A stretch of DNA of 32,631 nucleotides from the NCBI GenBank assembly GCA_944332535.1, contig CALVKE010000016.1, forward strand, positions 1-32,631, written 5' to 3'. The position numbers and the translations under genes were made by a program. Origin of the DNA: an uncultured Bacilli bacterium (GTDB taxonomy: Bacteria > Bacillota_I > Bacilli_A > RF39 > UBA660). The notes under the pieces are model-generated. The model was given only the letters and a program-made list of their open reading frames with translations. It ran no database searches and was not told where the DNA came from. How positions within the stretch are numbered: position 1 is the stretch's first letter; every line of letters starts with the position of its first letter. Shown here in pieces: positions 8,328 through 15,518 of this stretch.

Positions 8328-8396
8328 ATGTGGAATGGGATCCAAAGGATCCGTTTTCGATTTTTCCTACAAAAGAAAAACAGAAAGGAAAGATAA
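8328..8396 (+). other. Possible leader ORF before the glycosyltransferase
   Basis: ATG 8328 follows AAAGGAAG and opens a 22-codon frame that stops at TAA 8394-8396, five bases before ATG 8402. Arg and Lys are frequent in the peptide. A GGATCC-AAA-GGATCC snap-back hairpin (8339-8353) lies within it. It may be a leader peptide, or the GTG at 8330 may start a longer glycosyltransferase. I cannot choose firmly. Confidence 0.3.
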
Positions 8397-8401
8397 TTCG
8401 T

Positions 8402-9481
8402 ATGGCAAAATATAAAGTTTGTGTTTATGCAATTGCGAAAAATGAAGAGAAATTTGTGGATCGTTTTATGGATTCTGTAGAAGAAGCGGATGGGGTTTAT
8501 GTACTCGATACCGGTTCAAGTGATAAAACTGCTTCTCTTCTTCAAAAAAGAGGGGCTCATGTGGAGAAGAAAGTATTAACGCCCTTTCGTTTTGATGTCG
8601 CACGTAACCTTTCTTTAGATATGGTTCCTAACGATACAGATATTTGTGTATGTATTGATTTAGATGAAGTACTAGAAAAAGGATGGCGAGAAAAATTAGA
8701 ATCGATTTGGACAAAAGATACAAATCGGCTCTATTATAATTATAATTGGAGCTTTGATGAGTACCAACGACCAAAAGTAAATTTTAATATTTCTAAAATT
8801 CATGATCGTACTAATTACAAGTGGACTCATCCAGTACATGAAATATTAACTTGTCAAAAAGATAAGGAAGTAGTCCTTATTTCTAATGATATTACCGTAA
8901 ATCATTATCCGGATGCGACGAAATCACGTTCCAATTACTTGCCCCTTTTAGAACTTTCAGTGAAAGAAGATCCTTTAGATGACAGAAATATGCACTACTT
9001 AGGGAGGGAATACATGTTTCATGGGATGTGGAATGAAAGTATCGATACCCTTATCTGTCATTTAAACTTGAAATCTGCTACTTGGAAGGATGAAAGAAGT
9101 GCTTCGATGCGATTCATTGCACGGTGTTATCAAGCCTTAAATCGCTTTGAAGAAGCTCGTATGTGGTTAGATAAAGCAATGAAGGAGACTCCTTATTTGA
9201 GAGATCCTTTTGTAGAAAGAGCCCTTTTAGAGTATCGCTTTGAAAATTGGAAAGAAGTAGAATTTTACTGTCTTAAAGCTTTAGAGATTACAACAAAGGA
9301 AAAAACATATATCAATGAACCTTTCAGTTGGGACCATACTATTTATGATTTGCTATCTCTTTCTTATTACTATCAAGGAAAAAAAGAAGAAGCCATGCAC
9401 TATATAGATATTGCCTTAGAGATAAACCCAAAGGACGAACGATTACAGAAGAATAAACAATTTATAGAACAAATGGATTAA
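8402..9481 (+). CDS. Family 2 glycosyltransferase with TPR-like C-terminal repeats
   Basis: A protein of 359 residues from ATG 8402. Residues 4-120 form a GT-A domain: VCVYAIAKNEEKFV at the start, VLDTGSSDKT for nucleotide binding, and the DXD-type motif D86-L-D88-E89. From about residue 190 the chain is helical with TPR-like repeats (for example RFEEARMWLDKAM and KKEEAMHYIDIAL). Such GT2-TPR proteins usually glycosylate surface polymers or proteins; the acceptor is unknown. The frame continues to GTG 8330, adding 24 residues, but homologous GT2 proteins typically begin near MAKYKVCVYA. An overlapping 22-codon leader ORF (8328-8396) occupies the extension in another frame. It stands alone between divergent and convergent neighbours. 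Confidence 0.8.
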   Translation: MAKYKVCVYAIAKNEEKFVDRFMDSVEEADGVYVLDTGSSDKTASLLQKRGAHVEKKVLTPFRFDVARNLSLDMVPNDTDICVCIDLDEVLEKGWREKLESIWTKDTNRLYYNYNWSFDEYQRPKVNFNISKIHDRTNYKWTHPVHEILTCQKDKEVVLISNDITVNHYPDATKSRSNYLPLLELSVKEDPLDDRNMHYLGREYMFHGMWNESIDTLICHLNLKSATWKDERSASMRFIARCYQALNRFEEARMWLDKAMKETPYLRDPFVERALLEYRFENWKEVEFYCLKALEITTKEKTYINEPFSWDHTIYDLLSLSYYYQGKKEEAMHYIDIALEINPKDERLQKNKQFIEQMD

Positions 9482-9528
9482 AAAAACACCTAGTGATTCG
9501 TAAATTATTTACGAAACAGGTGTTTTTT
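9481..9528. terminator. Bidirectional terminator shared by convergent genes
   Basis: AAAAAACACCT (9481-9491) pairs with AGGTGTTTTTT (9518-9528), and inside lies a second perfect 8-bp stem (TTCGTAAA 9497-9504, TTTACGAA 9508-9515). The arms provide U-tracts in both directions. The glycosyltransferase stop codon ends at 9481, and the opposing gene's stop begins at 9527, so both stops touch the structure. Confidence 0.85.
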
Positions 9529-10450
9529 ATTGGTTATTTGGTTTTAGGATAAGCACCACTACTTTATAATTATTTTCGAAATAATCTTCAAAATAAGGAT
9601 TTACTTCTTGCGAAGAGAAAACGAGATAATCTTTTTCTAAGGTGTAATTTTCTTTGGTAATAGTAGACGGTTCTGTCAAGTTAGCAAGAGTAGTACTTGC
9701 TAAAAAGTCTTCTTTTAATTCATGTGTTCCATAAGTTTCTATATAATTAGCAATACTTTCTCGCAAGTTTTCTTTTATTGGCTCTTCTTGAGCAAAAGTC
9801 ACTACTTTATTTCCTTGTTGATCCGTCTCTTCTTGATAAAGGATAGAACCTTTTAGGAAATATGTACTAGTATTATCTGCCCAATTTGCCTTTAGACTTT
9901 CACCTTGATAATCTTCCATTGTAATAATACTATTTGTATAATCTTTTCCCATAATCTCTTTTGTTAAATCGATTTTAATCTTGTAACGATTTCTTCCTTT
10001 TAATTGTTCTATTTCGATTCCATCTTCTGAAAGTTGGTAATCACTAACTGTATTGGTTTCAAAAACGGTAAAAAAGGATGCCCCCTCATTTTTTAAAGCT
10101 AATATACTATCGATTAATTCCATTGCAATTACGCTTTCCAAATAGTCCTCGCTAGATAAGATATTTCCTTCTAATTTCAGTAACAAACGATTGTTGGCAT
10201 ACCCAAAAGTATAAACAATAGCAATTGTATTGGTATCTACCAGTTCTGCTTTTATTTCTTCCTTTTCATCGTTTACATAGAGAGCTACCTCTTTTGCGTT
10301 GAAATTCGTTACTATTTTCGGTAATAATTCTTGACTTTCTAAATTATCCGTTGGAGTGGACCTCTTATCAGTAAAAACTAATAAAAATATTCCAATTACG
10401 ATAGTAAGGCTTCCTAATAGGAAGAGCCCAATGATTCCCTTTTTGTTCAT
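9527..10450 (-). CDS. Membrane-anchored extracellular protein of unknown function
   Basis: A protein of 307 residues with one N-terminal hydrophobic helix (about 5-27) and no lipobox or clear cleavage site. The rest is a hydrophilic extracytoplasmic domain rich in Glu, Asn and Thr, with no motif I recognise. It starts at ATG 10450 behind AAGGAG. A TATAAT on the minus strand at 10473-10468 could drive it with a very short leader, but no -35 is visible. It follows the prepilin-like gene by 35 bases, so co-transcription is likely. A role as a minor pilin or pilus-assembly partner is only a guess from position. Confidence 0.6.
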   Translation of the reverse strand: MNKKGIIGLFLLGSLTIVIGIFLLVFTDKRSTPTDNLESQELLPKIVTNFNAKEVALYVNDEKEEIKAELVDTNTIAIVYTFGYANNRLLLKLEGNILSSEDYLESVIAMELIDSILALKNEGASFFTVFETNTVSDYQLSEDGIEIEQLKGRNRYKIKIDLTKEIMGKDYTNSIITMEDYQGESLKANWADNTSTYFLKGSILYQEETDQQGNKVVTFAQEEPIKENLRESIANYIETYGTHELKEDFLASTTLANLTEPSTITKENYTLEKDYLVFSSQEVNPYFEDYFENNYKVVVLILKPNNQ

Positions 10451-10485
10451 ACTTGCTCCTTACATATATTATATTATTATGATTT

Positions 10486-10932
10486 TTATAGCCATTTTTT
10501 GTACGAGTTAGCAAAAAATTCATTCGTTGCAAGGATATTTGTTGAACACAGTACATTGTTTGTTTGATAATCATTGCATTTAACACAGCTAGTATACTCA
10601 TAGTCATTTGTACCTTTTTTTTGAATTACGACATAACTACTAGTACAAGATCTTCCTTCTTTATCTGTAATTTTTTCTATCTCTTTATATCGGACTAGAT
10701 CACTTCCTAATATGCGGCTAGTATTTCCTACATTTGATGGAAGATACTCCTTATTTTCTTGGACAAAGTCCATAGCAGCTAAGCGAAGATTGTCTTCTAA
10801 AGTTTTATAGTATTGGTCGCCTGCTTGGTTGATGAAGCTTTTTACAGCTGGATAGGCAATAATCATCAAAACAGGAAGAATGACAAGTACTGCCAATAGT
10901 TCAATCAATGTAAATCCACGTTTTCTTTTCAT
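10486..10932 (-). CDS. Type IV pilin-like / pseudopilin prepilin
   Basis: A protein of 148 residues with a class III prepilin leader: MKRKRG, then FTLIELLAVLVILPVL. Prepilin peptidase would cut between G6 and F7, and E11 is the conserved Glu5 of the mature subunit. A hydrophobic helix extends to about residue 28. The globular part has four cysteines (C96, C116, C119, C129), enough for two disulfides. Family members form pili or pseudopili for DNA uptake, secretion or adhesion. No pilus ATPase, membrane platform or prepilin peptidase is encoded in this window, so it is an orphan here. AAGGAG precedes ATG 10932, and a good promoter lies just upstream, at the end of ffh. Confidence 0.8.
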   Translation of the reverse strand: MKRKRGFTLIELLAVLVILPVLMIIAYPAVKSFINQAGDQYYKTLEDNLRLAAMDFVQENKEYLPSNVGNTSRILGSDLVRYKEIEKITDKEGRSCTSSYVVIQKKGTNDYEYTSCVKCNDYQTNNVLCSTNILATNEFFANSYKKWL

Positions 10933-10961
10933 GGCGCAACTCCTTATTCTATTCTTTTTTC

Positions 10962-10990
10962 ATTGTAATAAATCTCGCAAATATTTTCAA
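10962..10990 (-). promoter_or_regulatory. Promoter of the prepilin gene
   Basis: Minus strand: TTGAAA (10990-10985), a 17-bp spacer and TACAAT (10967-10962), five of six matches in each box and no TGn. It sits directly after the ffh stop codon, suggesting transcription independent of the SRP operon. Confidence 0.65.
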
Positions 10991-10994
10991 TCCT

Positions 10995-12302
10995 TTAAAA
11001 TGGCATTTTCATATTTCCATTCGACATTTGCTTCATCATTTTTTTCATGTTGTCAAACTGCGCTAATAATTTGTTGACTTCTTGAACACTTTGCCCACAA
11101 CCTTTGGCAATTCTTGTCTTTCGTGAGGCCTTAATAATTTCTGGATGTTTTCTCTCGTAAGGCGTCATCGACAAAATGATCGCTTCGATTCGTGCCATCT
11201 GTTTTGGGTCGATTTGCACATTGTTTAGCCCTAATTTGCTAGCTCCTGGAATCATCTTTAATAGATTTTCAAGAGGTCCTAATTTGCGAATCTGCTTGGT
11301 TGTTTTCAAGAAATCATCGAGATCAAATTTTCCATTTTGCATTTTCTTTGCGGCATTCATGGCTTCTTCTTCATCAATTACTTCGGTTGCTTTCTCTACC
11401 AAAGAGATAATATCTCCCATTCCAAGAATTCGCCCGGCCATACGCTCTGGATCAAAAGACTCTAATCCGTCTAATTTTTCACTAGTTCCAATAAATTTAA
11501 TAGGAACATTCGTTAAATGTCTTACTGATAATGCAACTCCACCACGGGTATCTCCATCTAATTTGGTTAAAATAACTCCGCTCAATGATAAGGCTTGATG
11601 GAATCCTTCGATCACATGAATGGCGTCTTGCCCCATCATGGCATCAATTACTAATAATACTTCGTGTGGATTGACTTCTTTTTGAATGTTTTGTAATTCT
11701 TCCATCAATACTTCGTCAATGTGAAGACGTCCGGCCGTATCGATCAATACATAATCAAAGTGATGCTCCTTGGCATAGGAAACAGCATTCTTTGCAATTT
11801 CAACAGGATCTTTCTTCCCTTCTTCGTATACTTCTATTCCAAGACTTTTCCCTAACTGCTTCAATTGGTCGATTGCCGCCGGACGATATACATCGCAAGC
11901 AACGAGAAGCGGATTCTTCTTTTCTTTCTTACGTAAAAATAGAGCAAGTTTGGCAATCGTTGTTGTTTTACCACTTCCTTGAAGCCCGACTAGCATAAGA
12001 GTCGCAGGATTTCCACTAAGATTTAATGGCTTACTTTCTCCTCCTAAGAGTTCCGTTAGTTCATCTTTTACGATCTTAACAAATAAATCTCCTGGCTTAA
12101 TGCTCTTTTGTACTTCTTCTCCTAAGGCTTTCTCTTTTACTTTTGTCGTAAATTCTTTCACTACTTTATAATTGACATCAGCCTCTAATAAAGCAAGACG
12201 AATCTCTCGCATCGCCTCGCTAATATTTTCCTCGGTAATTTTTCCATACCCCTTAATTTTATGTACTGCACTTTGCAGTCTATCTCCTAAACTCTCAAAC
12301 AT
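10995..12302 (-). CDS. ffh: Signal recognition particle protein Ffh
   Basis: This 435-residue SRP54 GTPase binds 4.5S/scRNA and signal sequences and delivers ribosomes to FtsY. The N domain covers about 1-90. The G domain has GLQGSGKT at 106-113, DTAGR at 188-192 and TKLD at 246-249. A Met-rich M domain runs from about 310 to the end (MKKMMKQMSNGNMKMPF). The start is ATG 12302, behind AGGAGGG, where the typical MFESLGDRLQ begins; an in-frame extension to 12347 is not needed. It is the last gene of the ftsY-ylxM-HerA-like-ffh cluster. In many Firmicutes ffh directly follows ylxM; here an ATPase gene intervenes. No terminator is visible after it. Confidence 0.97.
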   Translation of the reverse strand: MFESLGDRLQSAVHKIKGYGKITEENISEAMREIRLALLEADVNYKVVKEFTTKVKEKALGEEVQKSIKPGDLFVKIVKDELTELLGGESKPLNLSGNPATLMLVGLQGSGKTTTIAKLALFLRKKEKKNPLLVACDVYRPAAIDQLKQLGKSLGIEVYEEGKKDPVEIAKNAVSYAKEHHFDYVLIDTAGRLHIDEVLMEELQNIQKEVNPHEVLLVIDAMMGQDAIHVIEGFHQALSLSGVILTKLDGDTRGGVALSVRHLTNVPIKFIGTSEKLDGLESFDPERMAGRILGMGDIISLVEKATEVIDEEEAMNAAKKMQNGKFDLDDFLKTTKQIRKLGPLENLLKMIPGASKLGLNNVQIDPKQMARIEAIILSMTPYERKHPEIIKASRKTRIAKGCGQSVQEVNKLLAQFDNMKKMMKQMSNGNMKMPF

Positions 12303-12324
12303 CGAAAACCCTCCTTCTTTTTCT

Positions 12325-14079
12325 TTAATTTTTTGTCCATTTTTCAATTACATTTGAGTTTCCACTGGATGGAAGTGGATTTGGAAGTTCTACTCGTATC
12401 AATAATGGTACTTTAAAAGCACTTCCAAAAGCAAGACAAGTTCCTACTTGCAAACTTTTTTGTTTTTCGATAATATCCTCGGTAATATTGGGAATCATCT
12501 TGGTAATATAATCAATATCTCTTGGGTGGCTCATCTTAAAGATAATAAAGTTCGAGCACTGTGAAATAACGGTTTCTGAAATATCGACTGGTCGCTGGGA
12601 AATAAGTCCTAGCATTACGCCATACTTTCGTCCTTCTTTGGCAATTCGGTCAAAAATATTATATCCCAAGAGTTCTTCGTCATTATCTTTTCGCACGTAA
12701 CGGTGTGCTTCTTCAATCAACAAGTTGAATGGGAAGCTTCCTCTTTCTAACTTTTTACTAAATTCTAAAATCATTTTTGATAGAATCTTTACAATAGCAC
12801 TAGCTAATTTATCATCAATATCTTCCAAGTTAAAATTAATAATCTGGAACTTTTGATTTTGGGATACTACCAAATTACTTAAGAATTGATCCTTGGTTAC
12901 GAATTTGTGGGCGTGAAAAAACTTAGCGGTATCTCCAATTACTAGTTCGTGCAATTTTACTTTTAACGTAATGGAGTCGGCATACACATTTTCATTTCGT
13001 AACCATCCTTCGGAAATCAAGGCAAAGTGAAGCGCTTTTTCTAAGTCTTCTAACGTGTAATAGTGAATTTTATCCACATCTTTGGCTTCGTATTTTATAT
13101 TGATAAATTTGCTCACGTATTCCGTTAGTAAAACACGTTCGGCAAATTGTCCATTCGAATCAATCAAGAAACAATCCTGTAACTTTCTCGTGTACCCTAC
13201 TCCTTGCACGATGGTATCTCTTGAGAACTCTTCGGTACTACAAGTATTGAAAATAGAGAAAATCTCATCTCGTTTACTAGCAGATGGTTGGTTACTATAA
13301 AGAATATTCATGATTGCCGATGCAATCAAATGATTTTTGTATCCTCTTCCTAAATCGCTATCCTCTGCAAAAATACGTGCTAGTTTCAACGTCTTTTCGA
13401 GAATGGAAATGGCCGTATGCGAATGAACGTTTAAAAGAAGCGTCAAATCGTAAGCATCGAGTAACCAAATCGGAATTTGTAATAACTCACTTCCTGGTTT
13501 TTCTAAATTATTGGTCGTAATAAAACGATAATGATAATTGGGATTGATCTGATTTAAGTTGGAAAAAGCCGAATAATACTCTCCGGATGCATCAAAAATC
13601 AAAAAGTTCGCTTTATAAGGAATAAAATTTGGCGTTTGAAATAAATTCTGTAGAAATCGCGCTACCCCACAACTTTTTCCGCTTCCACTATTTCCAAAAA
13701 TGGCAATATGATTGCTAAAGAGTTCGTTGGAAGAGGCGTATACTTCTTTATTACTATAAAAGGGACTGGTTCCCATTTTTAAATGTCCATACTTTTCTTC
13801 TCCGACAATTAAATAAAGTTCTTCGATCGACAAAGAACGAATTTGCGAAGATAGGCTCGGTTTTCGAAGGACTCCAGAGACAAACCTACCCTCTGTAATT
13901 TCTCCTAATAACTTTACTTTGGCTTGTCCTTGATCAATCGATTTTACTTCGGCTAAAATTGACTTTTGATCGTCTTCTAACACCAATGGCATATTCATAA
14001 TATCTTCGCCACTTATAAGTTCTTTCTTTAATTCGATGATGGCATCTTGTTCTCCGACATATAGAATTCTTTCAAACAT
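12325..14079 (-). CDS. HerA-like / DUF87-type ATPase
   Basis: A 584-residue protein with an N-terminal beta-barrel-like region (about 1-100), then a RecA/FtsK-type ATPase domain: Walker A GNSGSGKS at 129-136, IFDASGEY at 161-168, Walker B FNLLIEEAH at 451-459, the ISQRP motif at 493-497, and a candidate arginine finger in KEGRKYGV. This matches the HerA family, hexameric DNA translocases that in archaea work with the nuclease NurA, and which also occur in bacterial defence systems. No NurA, Sir2 or other partner nuclease is encoded nearby. It lies between ylxM (16 bases) and ffh (22 bases) on the same strand, behind GGGGAG. Its role is unknown: DNA repair, or a membrane- or SRP-linked function. 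Confidence 0.8.
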   Translation of the reverse strand: MFERILYVGEQDAIIELKKELISGEDIMNMPLVLEDDQKSILAEVKSIDQGQAKVKLLGEITEGRFVSGVLRKPSLSSQIRSLSIEELYLIVGEEKYGHLKMGTSPFYSNKEVYASSNELFSNHIAIFGNSGSGKSCGVARFLQNLFQTPNFIPYKANFLIFDASGEYYSAFSNLNQINPNYHYRFITTNNLEKPGSELLQIPIWLLDAYDLTLLLNVHSHTAISILEKTLKLARIFAEDSDLGRGYKNHLIASAIMNILYSNQPSASKRDEIFSIFNTCSTEEFSRDTIVQGVGYTRKLQDCFLIDSNGQFAERVLLTEYVSKFINIKYEAKDVDKIHYYTLEDLEKALHFALISEGWLRNENVYADSITLKVKLHELVIGDTAKFFHAHKFVTKDQFLSNLVVSQNQKFQIINFNLEDIDDKLASAIVKILSKMILEFSKKLERGSFPFNLLIEEAHRYVRKDNDEELLGYNIFDRIAKEGRKYGVMLGLISQRPVDISETVISQCSNFIIFKMSHPRDIDYITKMIPNITEDIIEKQKSLQVGTCLAFGSAFKVPLLIRVELPNPLPSSGNSNVIEKWTKN

Positions 14080-14095
14080 CTTCTTATCTCCCCTT

Positions 14096-14386
14096 TTATA
14101 TCCATTTTTCTATTTTTCTTTTGATTTCTGGATCCAAGTCTTCTATAATCTTTTTAATTTTTTCCCGATTGCGGTAAAGATGTAGTTTTTCTTCGTAAAA
14201 GTCAAGGTGCTCTAATACAATTTTTACCTGATTAAAAACGGCATTTCGACTTACCTTCTCGTTTTCGGCAATTTCTTGTAGAGAATAATCTTGAAAGTAA
14301 TAACTTTCGTAATAATCTTGTTGCTTCTTGGTCAGTAGTTCTTTGTAATAGTCGTAGAGTATATTATAATAAAATTTTTTATCCAT
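14096..14386 (-). CDS. ylxM: YlxM/UPF0122-family SRP-associated HTH protein
   Basis: This 96-residue protein resembles YlxM (UPF0122), a helix-turn-helix protein encoded with SRP genes in Firmicutes; in streptococci YlxM modulates SRP GTPase activity. Residues 20-65 hold the HTH-like stretch (LTKKQQDYYESYYFQDYS, then LQEIAENEKVSRNAVF), related to sigma-70 region 4. The ATG starts one base after the ftsY stop codon, implying tight translational coupling. The length is normal, though shorter than some homologues of about 110 residues. Confidence 0.9.
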   Translation of the reverse strand: MDKKFYYNILYDYYKELLTKKQQDYYESYYFQDYSLQEIAENEKVSRNAVFNQVKIVLEHLDFYEEKLHLYRNREKIKKIIEDLDPEIKRKIEKWI

Positions 14387-14387
14387 C

Positions 14388-15377
14388 TTACATCATATCC
14401 TTGAACAATCCATAAATATATTTTTCAATATCAAAAACTTGTAAATCTTCTTTTCTCTCTCCTAGTCCAATATATTTGACAGGAAGTCCTACTTCTTCTT
14501 TAATGGCAAGGACGATTCCACCCTTTGCCGTACCATCTAATTTCGTAAGAACAATTCCTGTTACATTGGTAATTTCTTGGAAACTTTTGGCTTGACTTAT
14601 TCCGTTTTGTCCTGTTGTTGCATCTAGCACTAACAGCGTTTCATGAGGAGCTCCTGGAAGAAGATTGCCAATGACGCGATTGATTTTTTCCAACTCCTTC
14701 ATTAAATTTACTTTGTTTTGAAGACGTCCGGCCGTATCGATTAATACCACATCATACGCTTCTTCTTTGGCTTTGGTAATTCCATCAAACACGACACTAG
14801 CTGGATCACTTCCCTCATTTTTATAGCTACAATCTACCCCCAAGCGGTTTGCCCACTCACGAAGTTGTTCCACTGCTCCGGCACGGAAAGTATCGGCAGC
14901 AACCAACAATACTTTTTTCCCCTCGTCTTTTAGGCGACTGGCAAGTTTGGCGATCGTCGTTGTTTTTCCAACTCCGTTTACTCCCACGAACAATAATACC
15001 GTTGGTCCTTCTTTCGCAAATTGAATTTTGCTACTTAAGATATCGTCTTTTACATAAATAATAAATAATTCATCGACAATAACCTCCCGAAGTTCTTCCG
15101 GATTTTCTATTTTTTCACTGCGAACTCGCGTCTTCAAACGATCGATAAACTCCATGACCGTGTTGACCCCGATATCTGCCATAATTAAAATTTCTTCTAA
15201 TTCTTCAAAATACTCTTCGTCTATCTTACTATGATTCTTGGTTAAGGAAACGAGCCGAGACACAAAAGTCTCCCTCGTTTTGGTAAGACCTTTTTCATAC
15301 ACTTGAATTTCTTTTTGCTCTTCCGGCTTTTTTTCTTCTTTTCCAAATACACTTTTTATTTTACTAAATAATCCCAT
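14388..15377 (-). CDS. ftsY: SRP receptor GTPase FtsY
   Basis: This 329-residue receptor GTPase pairs with Ffh at the membrane to hand translating ribosomes to SecYEG. A short acidic and basic A region (1-30, with KEEKKPEEQ) precedes the N domain. The G domain shows GVNGVGKT at 132-139, then DTAGRLQNK and TKLDGTAKGG. It ends in GLFKDMM. The start is ATG 15377 (MGLFSKIKSVFG, the classical opening with a membrane-binding amphipathic helix), behind AGGAGG; the frame stays open to 15401, but that stretch is the leader. It is the first gene of the cluster and has its own promoter. Confidence 0.97.
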   Translation of the reverse strand: MGLFSKIKSVFGKEEKKPEEQKEIQVYEKGLTKTRETFVSRLVSLTKNHSKIDEEYFEELEEILIMADIGVNTVMEFIDRLKTRVRSEKIENPEELREVIVDELFIIYVKDDILSSKIQFAKEGPTVLLFVGVNGVGKTTTIAKLASRLKDEGKKVLLVAADTFRAGAVEQLREWANRLGVDCSYKNEGSDPASVVFDGITKAKEEAYDVVLIDTAGRLQNKVNLMKELEKINRVIGNLLPGAPHETLLVLDATTGQNGISQAKSFQEITNVTGIVLTKLDGTAKGGIVLAIKEEVGLPVKYIGLGERKEDLQVFDIEKYIYGLFKDMM

Positions 15378-15405
15378 GTTATCTATCCTCCTGTTAATCA
15401 TTATT

Positions 15406-15434
15406 AGTATAGCATAGTTTCTTTTGTTTGACGA
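15406..15434 (-). promoter_or_regulatory. ftsY operon promoter
   Basis: Minus strand: TCGTCA (15434-15429), a 17-bp spacer and TATACT (15411-15406) preceded by TGC. It gives a leader of about 20 nt and is divergent from the rnj promoter 31 bases away. Confidence 0.6.
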
Positions 15435-15441
15435 GAAAAAG

Positions 15442-15470
15442 TTGCGAATTATCGAACTTTATGTTATAAT
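15442..15470 (+). promoter_or_regulatory. rnj promoter, extended -10
   Basis: TTGCGA (15442-15447), a 17-bp spacer and TATAAT (15465-15470) preceded by TGT. The leader to TTG 15519 is about 40 nt. Confidence 0.75.
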
Positions 15471-15518
15471 TTTTCTCGGTTAGTTCTTTATTATAAAAAA
15501 AGAAAGGAGTTTATAAAA

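Noticed and set aside
10368-10607. Open frame overlapping the prepilin and its neighbour on the same strand
   Set aside because: It is another frame of two well-supported genes, with no ribosome site and no family features.
11176-11598. 140-codon open frame antisense to ffh
   Set aside because: It is the mirror of a strongly conserved GTPase gene, has no ribosome site and encodes a low-complexity Ser/Pro/Phe-rich product.
12325-15377. A complete HerA-NurA or Sir2-HerA defence system
   Set aside because: Only the ATPase is present; no nuclease or NADase partner is encoded anywhere in the window.
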